From: Hyphomicrobiales bacterium
Lineage (GTDB): Bacteria; Pseudomonadota; Alphaproteobacteria; Rhizobiales; Aestuariivirgaceae
Assembly: GCA_020029455.1 (NCBI GenBank)
Contig: JAIBJH010000116.1
Location: 1 to 7,852 of the forward strand
Direction of reading: 5' to 3'
Length of the DNA: 7,852 nt
Positions within the stretch are counted from its first letter, which is position 1; the number at the start of each line of letters is the position of its first letter. Below, piece by piece: positions 1-6,380 of this stretch. Both the position numbers and the translations under genes were made by a program. Below the pieces are notes generated by a model that ran no database searches, was not told the DNA's origin, and saw nothing but the letters and a program-made list of their open reading frames with translations.

Positions 1-86
1 CCGGGCCTGCGATTGAGGACCCGGTCAATGGTTGCAACGCTGACGCCGGCCCGCTGCGCCACGTCCTGGATTGTGATCTTCGACAT
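1..86 (-). CDS. LacI-family transcriptional regulator, N-terminal fragment
   Basis: This is the start of a DNA-binding repressor or activator of the LacI/GalR family; the rest lies beyond the left edge. Only 28 complete codons are visible, reading MSKITIQDVAQRAGVS followed by VATIDRVLNRRP. This is the classic LacI helix-turn-helix: helix 1 'IQDVAQRAGVS', recognition helix 'VATIDRVLN', then the start of the hinge approach. The 'ATIDRVLN' variant of the usual 'TVSRVLN' is a known subtype. The ATG at 84-86 is the only plausible start, because the frame upstream has no ATG, GTG or TTG before a stop at 120-122. No clear ribosome binding site is visible. The gene is divergent from the hyuAB-like operon, which is the usual arrangement for a local regulator. 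The effector, probably a small metabolite or sugar bound by the missing periplasmic-binding-protein-like domain, cannot be read. Family call is confident; target is inferred. Confidence 0.88.
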   Translation of the reverse strand, partial: MSKITIQDVAQRAGVSVATIDRVLNRRP

Positions 87-156
87 TCGCCATGTTTGAA
101 GCGCAAGCCTAACGCCTTGTCAAACCTTGTGCCTTGCGGCATGGGACAGCCCGAAT
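87..156. promoter_or_regulatory. Divergent intergenic region with candidate LacI-type operator
   Basis: These 70 bases separate the divergent lacI-like and hyuA-like genes and must hold one or both promoters. A dyad is centred on base 120. The inner part is TTG-T-CAA (117-123). The outer arms are CGCAAG (102-107) and CTTGCG (133-138), placed symmetrically around the same centre. The hexamer CCTTGT also occurs twice, 10 bases apart, at 115-120 and 125-130. I could not find a convincing -35/-10 pair with normal spacing for either gene. The dyad is seen directly; its role as an operator is inference. It lacks the central CG pair typical of many LacI-family operators, which lowers confidence. Confidence 0.35.
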
Positions 157-2235
157 ATGGCCCATCCCCTTAAACTCGCCGCCGACATAGGCGGCACCTT
201 TACCGACATCGTCCTTGAGCAGGGTGGATCACGCTGGAGCAGCAAGGTTCTCACCACCACCCACGCTCCCGAAATTGCAGTGCTGGAAGGTTCACAAGCC
301 CTTCTTGAGGAAGCTGGCAGGAAGCCAGAAGATGTCACCGTCTTCATCCATGGCACCACCCTTGCCACCAACGCCCTGATCGAGCGTAAGGGCGCCGCCA
401 CAGCCTTTGTCACCACGGAAGGTTTCCGCGACGTGATCGAACAGGGCTACGAAAAACGCTTTGACCACTACGATCTCAACATCAACCGTGCCTCGCCCCT
501 CGTGCCGCGCCATTTGCGGCTCACAGTGACGGAAAGGCTCGCGGTCAATGGCGATGTGCTTATCCCGCTTGACACCTCTTCTATGCAGTCCATCGCCCGG
601 AAAATCATCGATGAGAACGTGGGAGCGGTGGCGATCGGTTTCCTCCACGCCTATGCCTATCCCGGCCATGAACAGAAGGTGCGTGACGAACTGCGCAAGC
701 TGCTGCCGGATCACGTCACCATTTGTCTTTCCAGTGAAGTCGCACCGGAAGTGCGCGAATATGAGCGCTTCTCCACCGTTGTCGCCAACGCCTATGTGCG
801 GCCCCTGATGGCAGGTTATCTCAAGCGCCTGCAGGATGGCCTCGGCGCCATGAAGCTCAACTCCCCGCTCTACTTGATGATGTCCGGTGGTGGCCTCACC
901 ACGCTGGAAACGGCGCGCCGTTTCCCCATCCGCCTTGTGGAATCTGGTCCTGCGGGCGGTGCGATCCTCGCAAGCCGCCTGTCACGCCAATTGAAACTTC
1001 CCGAAGTTCTTTCCTTCGATATGGGCGGCACCACCGCCAAGATCTGCCTTCTTTCGAAACATGAGCCGGAGCGAGCCCGACGCTTCGAGATCGCCCGCGC
1101 CTATAAGGACATGAAGGGCTCAGGCATTCCCGTCCGCATTCCGGTGATCGAAATGGTTGAAATCGGCGCGGGCGGCGGTTCCATCGCCCGCGTTGACAAA
1201 CTGAAGCGCATCACCGTGGGGCCCGACAGCGCGGGTTCGACACCAGGACCCGCCGCCTATGGCCGGGGCGGCACCGAACCCACCGTCACTGATGCCAACA
1301 TCCGCCTTGGCAAGATTGATCCCACCCATTTCGCTGGCGGCAAGATCGCCCTCGATACCGAAGCTTCGGCCCACGCCCTAGCCAACAGCATTGGCACTTT
1401 GCTCGGGCTTGCCGATTTCTGGCCCGCTGCTGGCGTTGCGGAGATCGTTGAAGAAAACATGGCCAATGCCGCCCGTGTCCATGCCATCGAGCGCGGCAAG
1501 GATATCGGCAGCATGGCCATGATCGCCTTTGGCGGCGGCGCACCTCTCCATGCCTGCCGCCTTGCGGAGAAAACAGGCATCCGCCGCATCATCGTGCCGC
1601 AAGGAGCGGGCGTGGGCTCGGCCATCGGCTTTCTGCAGGCGCCCATCTCCTATGAGGTGACGCGCAGCGCCGCCTTGAGCCTCGATGATTTCGATGCCGC
1701 CAAAGCCAATGCATTGCTGAGGCAGATGGGGAAGGAAGCAACTGCCGTCGTGGCGCCCGCACTTGGCAAGCACAAACCTATGCTCAGCATCGTCGCTGAC
1801 TGCCGCTATGTGGGCCAGGGACACGAAATCCGCATCAGCTTTCCGGTGCGCACTCTCACATCCAAGGATTCAACCACGCTAAAGTCCGCCTTCGAAAAGG
1901 CCTACAAGGCTGTCTATGGCCTCACCATTCCTGGCCAGCAGGCGGAGGCCATCACCTGGTCGCTGACGGCATCGGGACCGCTCCCACCCCTGGCGAAGCC
2001 TGGCCGCTTGGCCAATGCCAAACCGGCAAAGCCCTCTCGCAACATGAAGCTCTTCGACGCCAAGCTTGGCAAGCAGGTCCAGGCGCCAGTCTACTGGCGT
2101 TTTGCCCTCGCGCCATCGCAGCGAATCAAGGGCCCCGCCATCATCGCCGAGCATGAAACTTCGACCGTCGTGGGCGCAGGCTTTACCGCGAAGCGCGACA
2201 ATCTCGGCAATCTCATCCTGGAGCGCGGCAAATGA
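157..2235 (+). CDS. hyuA: Hydantoinase/oxoprolinase family protein, subunit A (HyuA-like)
   Basis: This is the ATP-binding subunit of a two-subunit enzyme of the hydantoinase A/5-oxoprolinase/acetone-acetophenone carboxylase superfamily. Members couple ATP hydrolysis to opening of cyclic amides (5-oxoproline, N-methylhydantoin) or to carboxylation of ketones; it is probably cytoplasmic, as no signal peptide is seen. The 692 residues fit the family. Hydant_A_N motifs come first: DIGGTFTD at 10-17 (phosphate-binding loop of the actin/Hsp70-like ATPase fold) and HGTTLATNAL at 65-74. The hydantoinase A core follows with SGPAGG (263-268), FDMGGTTAK (287-295), EIGAGGGSIA (335-344), a GPDSAGSTPGPAAYGRGG stretch (355-372), PTVTDAN (375-381) and FGGGAPLHA (458-466). 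A C-terminal domain begins near residue 500. I chose the ATG at 157 over an in-frame TTG at 127, since the family begins just before DIGGTFTD and the extra ten residues look non-coding. The ribosome binding site is weak (GGGA at 143-146). It overlaps hyuB by ATGA. The substrate cannot be told from sequence, so the symbol is a family label. Confidence 0.92.
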   Translation: MAHPLKLAADIGGTFTDIVLEQGGSRWSSKVLTTTHAPEIAVLEGSQALLEEAGRKPEDVTVFIHGTTLATNALIERKGAATAFVTTEGFRDVIEQGYEKRFDHYDLNINRASPLVPRHLRLTVTERLAVNGDVLIPLDTSSMQSIARKIIDENVGAVAIGFLHAYAYPGHEQKVRDELRKLLPDHVTICLSSEVAPEVREYERFSTVVANAYVRPLMAGYLKRLQDGLGAMKLNSPLYLMMSGGGLTTLETARRFPIRLVESGPAGGAILASRLSRQLKLPEVLSFDMGGTTAKICLLSKHEPERARRFEIARAYKDMKGSGIPVRIPVIEMVEIGAGGGSIARVDKLKRITVGPDSAGSTPGPAAYGRGGTEPTVTDANIRLGKIDPTHFAGGKIALDTEASAHALANSIGTLLGLADFWPAAGVAEIVEENMANAARVHAIERGKDIGSMAMIAFGGGAPLHACRLAEKTGIRRIIVPQGAGVGSAIGFLQAPISYEVTRSAALSLDDFDAAKANALLRQMGKEATAVVAPALGKHKPMLSIVADCRYVGQGHEIRISFPVRTLTSKDSTTLKSAFEKAYKAVYGLTIPGQQAEAITWSLTASGPLPPLAKPGRLANAKPAKPSRNMKLFDAKLGKQVQAPVYWRFALAPSQRIKGPAIIAEHETSTVVGAGFTAKRDNLGNLILERGK

Positions 2236-3866
2236 GCCAGAAAGCCCTCGAAGCCATTCGCACCCAGGTCATGTGGAACCGGCTTGTTGCCGTGGTAGAA
2301 GAACAGGCGCAATCGCTGCTCCGCACGGCTTTCGGCACCATCACCCGCGAGGCGGGGGACTTGTCCGCCGGTGTCTATGACATCAACGGCCGCATGATTG
2401 CCCAGGCCATGACCGGAACGCCGGGTCATGTGAACACCATGGCGACCGCCGTCGAGCATTTCTTCCAACACTATCCGCCGCACAGCATGAAACCGGGCGA
2501 TGTCTACATCACCAATGATCCCTGGCTCGGCACCGGACACCTCTTCGACTATGTGATGCTGACGCCGGTCTTCCTGAAGAAGAAACTCGTCGCCTTCTTT
2601 GCTTCCACTTGTCATGTGATCGACGTCGGCGGCGTCGGCATGACGGCCAAGGCGAATTCCTCCTACGAAGAAGGAACACTCATTCCCCATTTGCCAATCC
2701 GCAAGCAGGGCGTGCTGAATGAGGAACTGATCTCGGTGATCCTCGCCAATTCGCGAAGCCCGGTGGAAGTGCGTGGCGATTTATTGTCGCTCATTTCCGG
2801 CAATGATACCGGCGCCCGCCGTCTCATCGAGATGATGGAGGAATTTAAGCTCTCATCACTCCAGCCGCTTGCCGAACATATCCTGAAAACCTCCGGCGAT
2901 GCCGCCCGCGCCGCGATCCGCGAATTGCCGGAAGGCGAATGGCGCTACGAGATGCCGCTCGACGGCTATGAGTCACCGCTCCTCATCAAGTGCAAGCTCA
3001 CCAGCAAGAACGGTGAGATCACTATCGACTATTCCGGCTCATCACCTGCCTCGCTTTTCGGCATCAATTCCCCACGCACCTATTCGCTGGCCTACTCGGT
3101 CTTTGCCCTGAAGGCAGTGATCGCGCCCCATGTGCCCAACAACATCGGCTCGCTCTCCGTCTTCGATATGGTGACGGAGCCCGGTTCCTGTGTTGATCCG
3201 ATCCGGCCATCACCTGTCACCGCGCGCCATGTGCTGGGCCAGCAATTGGCAGATTGCGTTTTTGGCTGTCTGGCCCAAGCGCTGCCAGCCAAGGTGCAGG
3301 CAGAAAGCGCCGGCGCCATCTGGATTCTCTCGCTCTACTCCGCCCACGGCCGCGTTCCTGCCAACGAAACAAGGAATGCGACGCCCTTCGCCGTGATCTC
3401 TATTGGTCTTGGTGGCATCGGCGGCAGACCCGGCCAGGACGGACTGTCAACCATGGCCTTCCCCTCCGGCGTGGGCGGCATTCCCGTGGAAATCACCGAA
3501 GGCCAATGCCCGCTGTGGTTCCGTGAAAAGCAATTCCTCAAAGGCTCAGGTGGCGAAGGCGAATTCCGCGGTGGGCTTGGCCAGCGCATTGAAATCCTGA
3601 ACCGCGAGCCCGCACCCTTTGTCATTTCAGCTGCCACCTTTGACCGCATCCACAACGCCGCCCAAGGCCGTGATGGCGGAAAGTCTGGGCGCAAAGGCGA
3701 AGCCCGCCATGGTGCATCGAGGAAACCCCTTGGTGACAAGGGAGTACACATCATTGCCAAAAGTGACTCGCTTGTTGTGGAACTGCCCGGCGGTGGCGGC
3801 TTCGGCGACCCCGACAAGCGTTCAGCGGCCTTGATTGAAGGCGACCAGCGCGCCGAACTTACGTAA
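2232..3866 (+). CDS. hyuB: Hydantoinase/oxoprolinase family protein, subunit B (HyuB-like)
   Basis: This is the partner subunit of the HyuA-like protein, in the hydantoinase B/oxoprolinase family; in this superfamily the two subunits together form the ATP-dependent enzyme. At 544 residues it has normal length. Family motifs are all present: MTGTPGHV (60-67), KPGDVYITNDPWLGTGHLFD (87-106), CHVIDVGG (127-134), YEEGTLIP (145-152), ILANSR (170-175), the middle DYSGSSPAS stretch (266-274), the GSGGEGEFRGGLGQ loop (438-451) and the C-terminal PGGGGFGDP (519-527). The start ATG lies inside the stop codon of hyuA (ATGA, 2232-2235), so the two are translationally coupled. The combined A plus B length (1236 residues) is close to that of fused 5-oxoprolinases, as known for this family. 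The gene ends in ACG-TAA, and its last 8 bases overlap the end of the convergent kynU. No intact rho-independent terminator follows it. Substrate not assignable. Confidence 0.93.
   Translation: MSQKALEAIRTQVMWNRLVAVVEEQAQSLLRTAFGTITREAGDLSAGVYDINGRMIAQAMTGTPGHVNTMATAVEHFFQHYPPHSMKPGDVYITNDPWLGTGHLFDYVMLTPVFLKKKLVAFFASTCHVIDVGGVGMTAKANSSYEEGTLIPHLPIRKQGVLNEELISVILANSRSPVEVRGDLLSLISGNDTGARRLIEMMEEFKLSSLQPLAEHILKTSGDAARAAIRELPEGEWRYEMPLDGYESPLLIKCKLTSKNGEITIDYSGSSPASLFGINSPRTYSLAYSVFALKAVIAPHVPNNIGSLSVFDMVTEPGSCVDPIRPSPVTARHVLGQQLADCVFGCLAQALPAKVQAESAGAIWILSLYSAHGRVPANETRNATPFAVISIGLGGIGGRPGQDGLSTMAFPSGVGGIPVEITEGQCPLWFREKQFLKGSGGEGEFRGGLGQRIEILNREPAPFVISAATFDRIHNAAQGRDGGKSGRKGEARHGASRKPLGDKGVHIIAKSDSLVVELPGGGGFGDPDKRSAALIEGDQRAELT
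3859..3866. other. Palindromic convergent stop TTACGTAA shared by hyuB and kynU
   Basis: The eight bases TTACGTAA are a perfect palindrome. Read on the plus strand, bases 3861-3866 are ACG-TAA and end hyuB. Read on the minus strand, bases 3864-3859 are also ACG-TAA and end kynU. Both proteins therefore finish with threonine and stop within the same 8 bases. There is no spacer between the two genes, so transcripts reading past either stop run antisense into the other gene. Confidence 0.9.
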
Positions 3867-5094
3867 CGGCCTTCCTCGCCAGGAACTCGGGCTTGTCCCA
3901 GCTTCTGGTGTCGAGAATCTCTGTCAGTGCCGCAGCCGCGTCAAACACCTCCACATGGGAGTTGTAGAGCGGCGCGAAACCGAAGCGGATTAGGTCAGGC
4001 GCGCGGAAGTCGCCAATGACGCCCGCCGCAATAAGCGCCTGCATGACGGCATAGCCCTCCGGGCAATGGAAACTCACATGTGAACCGCGCCGCGTCATGT
4101 CCCTTGGGCCAGCCAGTTTCAGGCCGTGTTTGCCGCAGCCGCCCTCCACAAGATCGATGAAGAGTTGGCACAGGCTGCGCGATTTTTCGTGTAACGCCAG
4201 CAAATCCACATCGGCCCATTCATCTATGGCCGCATCAAGCGCGACCATGGAGAGAATGGCCTGTGTGCCGCACTGTTGGCGCACCAGACCAGGTGCCGGT
4301 TCCCAAGCCAAGTCAAAGGCAAAGGGTCTTGCGTGTCCCCACCAGCCGACCAGAGCCGGTTCAGCCGAAGCATGATGCCTTGGATGGACCCACACAAATG
4401 CCTGCGAACCCGGTCCGCCATTCAGATATTTGTAGGTGCACCCGACGGCAAAATCCGCATCCGCGCCGATGAGATCAACAGGCACCGCACCCGCCGAATG
4501 CGCCAGATCCCAGATGATGAGGCACCCTTTGTCATGGGCCAGCTTTGTGATGGCCTTCATGTCATGGCGGCGCGCCGTGCGGTAGTCCACTTCCGTTATC
4601 ATCACCACCGCCACGTCCTCGGTGATCGAACTCGCAACCTCTTCCGGCGCGACCACCTTCAACTCATGGCCATCACTCAGAAAGCGATTGAGTCCCTGCG
4701 CCACATAAAGATCGGAGGGAAAGTTGCCGCTGTCCGACAGAATAACCTTGCGCTCACGTTTCAGTGCAAGAGCGGCCGTCAACACCTTGAAGAGATTCAC
4801 CGAAATAGTATCGGCAACCATGACGTTGCCGGAACCCGCACCGATCAGCGGTGAAATCTTGTCGCCGATGACGCGCGGCAGATGAAACCAGTTGTTGGTG
4901 TTCCATGAGGTAATGAGGTCCTCGCCCCATTGTCGGCTGATCGCATCCGCCACGCGTGTAGGCGCCGACTTCGGCATCAGACCAAGGGAATTGCCATCAA
5001 GATAGATGACGCCTTCTGGAACGTGAAAGTGCCCACGATGAGCCCGGAAGGGGTCCTTCCTGTCCAGCGTTTCGCATTCCGTCCGGCTGCTCAT
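3859..5094 (-). CDS. kynU: Kynureninase (L-kynurenine hydrolase)
   Basis: Kynureninase (EC 3.7.1.3) is a PLP enzyme of the aminotransferase fold. It splits L-kynurenine to anthranilate and L-alanine, or 3-hydroxykynurenine to 3-hydroxyanthranilate and alanine, in tryptophan catabolism in the cytoplasm. The 411 residues match the family length. Diagnostic motifs are YLDGNSLGLMPK (31-42), the PLP-contacting DLAHSAGAVPVDL (196-208), GCTYKYLNGGPGSQAFVWV (218-236) with predicted Schiff-base lysine K222, GWWGH (250-254), and the C-terminal GDFRAPDLIRFGFAPLYNSH (361-380). The start ATG is supported by a GGGAG ribosome binding site at 5101-5105 (minus strand), 6 bases upstream. It is head-to-head with the DUF1615 gene and tail-to-tail with hyuB. 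No tryptophan dioxygenase or kynurenine formamidase gene is in the window, so here it stands apart from the rest of the pathway. No key residue appears to be missing. Confidence 0.96.
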   Translation of the reverse strand: MSSRTECETLDRKDPFRAHRGHFHVPEGVIYLDGNSLGLMPKSAPTRVADAISRQWGEDLITSWNTNNWFHLPRVIGDKISPLIGAGSGNVMVADTISVNLFKVLTAALALKRERKVILSDSGNFPSDLYVAQGLNRFLSDGHELKVVAPEEVASSITEDVAVVMITEVDYRTARRHDMKAITKLAHDKGCLIIWDLAHSAGAVPVDLIGADADFAVGCTYKYLNGGPGSQAFVWVHPRHHASAEPALVGWWGHARPFAFDLAWEPAPGLVRQQCGTQAILSMVALDAAIDEWADVDLLALHEKSRSLCQLFIDLVEGGCGKHGLKLAGPRDMTRRGSHVSFHCPEGYAVMQALIAAGVIGDFRAPDLIRFGFAPLYNSHVEVFDAAAALTEILDTRSWDKPEFLARKAVT

Positions 5095-5129
5095 GATTTT
5101 CTCCCAATCTCTGTGCTATTGGCACGGCC
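5095..5129. promoter_or_regulatory. 35-base divergent spacer between kynU and the DUF1615 gene
   Basis: The two genes start only 35 bases apart on opposite strands, so at least one promoter must lie inside the other gene. The spacer holds the kynU ribosome binding site (CTCCC at 5101-5105, GGGAG on the minus strand). It also has two overlapping inverted repeats: GTGC-TATTG-GCAC (5113-5125) and CCAAT-N9-ATTGG (5104-5122). The second would pair part of the kynU ribosome binding site. No clear -35/-10 pair is seen. The sequence elements are direct observations; regulatory meaning is inferred. Confidence 0.35.
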
Positions 5130-6269
5130 ATGCGTCTCCTGCAATTGGCCGCGGTTCTCCTGGCCATATCCACAATCTCTGCATTTGCTGACGGCATCAC
5201 GGTCGGGCAGACGACGCGCCTCATCCGCCTCGCGGAAAAGAATGTGGTGGACGCTAATGGCTGGGCCATCGATCTCCATGACGTGCTCGTGCAACACGAG
5301 CTCGACGTCTCGCCGGAGAATGTCTGCGCCGCCATAGCGGTGATCGACCAGGAGTCGGGCTTTGTGGCCGACCCTGTGGTGCCGGGGTTGGGCAAGCTTT
5401 CGGAAGAAACCCTCAAGCAAAAGCTCGGAAAGTATCCCATCGCCGGCAAAGCCATGCTGTCTTGGCTGGAACGCACGCCATCGCCGGATGCTAGTTTCAT
5501 GGCCCGCATCCGCGCCGCCCGCACCGAGCGCGATCTCGATTTGGCTTACCGCAGCCTCGTGGACTATGTCGGCAAGAACACCAGCCTCGATTTTGTGATG
5601 CAGCTTGGCCTTCTCAACAAACTGATCGAAGACAAGAACGAAATTGATACCGCTGGTTCCATGCAGGTTTCAGTCAGGTTTGCACTTGCGGAAGCAAGGA
5701 AGCGCCGCTGGCTGCCGGCAACCCTCTCCGATGTCTATGCCGTGCGCGATCAGCTCTACACCCGCCATGGCGGCATGTTCTATGGCATCAAGCAATTGAT
5801 GGGTTACGAGACCGGTTACAATCGGAAAATCTATCGCTTCGCCGACTATAATGCCGGACGTTATGCCTCGCGTAATGCCGCCTTCCAGCAGTCCGTTGCC
5901 AGATTGTCAGGCGAAAAGCTTTCGCTTGATGGCGATCTCTTGAGCTACGGCAAGGACGAAAAGGCGCTTCCCAAGGTGACCGCCACTGAAGTGGCCGTGC
6001 GCAAGGTTTTAAAAGGCTTGAAATTGGACCTGCAGGATTCGCAGATCAGGTCCGATTTGCTGCGCGAAAAGGAACTTGGCTTCACCGGAACCAGGACCTT
6101 CATTGCCGTCAGGGACCATTTTGCTGCCGCTTTCGGCAAACCACCTGCATTTGCGACATTTCCAGAGATTTGGCTCTCAAGCCCCAAACTGTCGCGCAAA
6201 TTCACCACCCGCCGTTTTGCCGAAAGCGTGGATGGACGTTACCAAGCCTGCATGACAGCGAAACCATAG
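5130..6269 (+). CDS. DUF1615 family secreted protein, lysozyme/transglycosylase-like
   Basis: This 379-residue protein matches what I know of the DUF1615 family, whose function is not established. Residues 1-20 look like a Sec signal peptide: MRLL, then a hydrophobic AAVLLAISTI core, with likely cleavage after AFA at 18-20. There is no lipobox cysteine, so a soluble periplasmic form is expected. Family-typical stretches are NVCAAIAVIDQESGF (64-78), DPVVPGLGKL (81-90), GSMQVSVRFA (176-185), RHGGMFYGIKQLMGY (212-226) and YRFADYNAGRYASRNAAFQ (235-253). The order Glu-Ser-x-Phe (E75), G-x-M-Q, then Y-N-A-G resembles the catalytic and structural motifs of SLT-type lytic transglycosylases, suggesting action on peptidoglycan with E75 as general acid. 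That reading is inference. The ribosome binding site is poor. It is divergent from kynU and has no evident metabolic link to its neighbours. Confidence 0.85.
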   Translation: MRLLQLAAVLLAISTISAFADGITVGQTTRLIRLAEKNVVDANGWAIDLHDVLVQHELDVSPENVCAAIAVIDQESGFVADPVVPGLGKLSEETLKQKLGKYPIAGKAMLSWLERTPSPDASFMARIRAARTERDLDLAYRSLVDYVGKNTSLDFVMQLGLLNKLIEDKNEIDTAGSMQVSVRFALAEARKRRWLPATLSDVYAVRDQLYTRHGGMFYGIKQLMGYETGYNRKIYRFADYNAGRYASRNAAFQQSVARLSGEKLSLDGDLLSYGKDEKALPKVTATEVAVRKVLKGLKLDLQDSQIRSDLLREKELGFTGTRTFIAVRDHFAAAFGKPPAFATFPEIWLSSPKLSRKFTTRRFAESVDGRYQACMTAKP

Positions 6270-6380
6270 CCTGCCAAGGTCGCAAATCTGCATGCGCGAC
6301 GGCAACCGGTGCATTCCTGCCGCAGTTGACCTTTCCCCATGGCTTGGACCAAACTATGAAGGTAATCCGAAAGGTGAAGA
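6270..6380. promoter_or_regulatory. Intergenic region upstream of the Mo-hydroxylase operon
   Basis: These 111 bases separate the DUF1615 gene from the coxM-like gene and probably carry the promoter of the Mo-hydroxylase operon. A TTGACC at 6326-6331 looks like a -35 element. The nearest -10-like block, CTATGA at 6354-6359, is 22 bases further on, longer than the usual 16-19. An AAGGTGA ribosome binding site for coxM lies at 6371-6377. No hairpin with a T-run that would end the upstream gene is visible. Promoter placement is tentative. Confidence 0.3.
6371..6377 (+). promoter_or_regulatory. Ribosome binding site of the coxM-like gene
   Basis: AAGGTGA matches the anti-Shine-Dalgarno well but sits only 3 bases before the ATG at 6381. 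The spacing is tight but supports this start, which also places the N-terminus as expected for the family (MRYESPATVKDAV). Confidence 0.5.

Noticed and set aside
127..156. TTG start extending the HyuA-like protein by ten residues
   Set aside because: The added residues (MCLAAWDSPN) do not resemble the family N-terminus, the region overlaps the likely operator and promoter, and ATG at 157 lies just before the DIGGTFTD motif as expected.
2091..2690. 199-codon open frame on the minus strand opposite the hyuA/hyuB junction
   Set aside because: It is a high-GC shadow of two well-supported genes, with no recognisable motif and composition biased to His, Arg and Gly as expected from reading the wrong strand.
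3872..3885. Hairpin TTCCT-CGCC-AGGAA just after the hyuB stop, and a similar GCCTT-GATTG-AAGGC at 3828-3842 on the other side
   Set aside because: Each has only a 5-base stem with no T-run after it, and both lie in coding sequence, so they do not qualify as intrinsic terminators.
4276..4854. 192-codon open frame on the plus strand inside kynU
   Set aside because: It is opposite a confident kynureninase gene, is rich in Arg, His and Gln, and shows no family motif.
6326..6359. Standard sigma-70 promoter TTGACC ... CTATGA for the Mo-hydroxylase operon
   Set aside because: The 22-base spacing is too long for a confident call; kept only as a tentative note in the intergenic entry.
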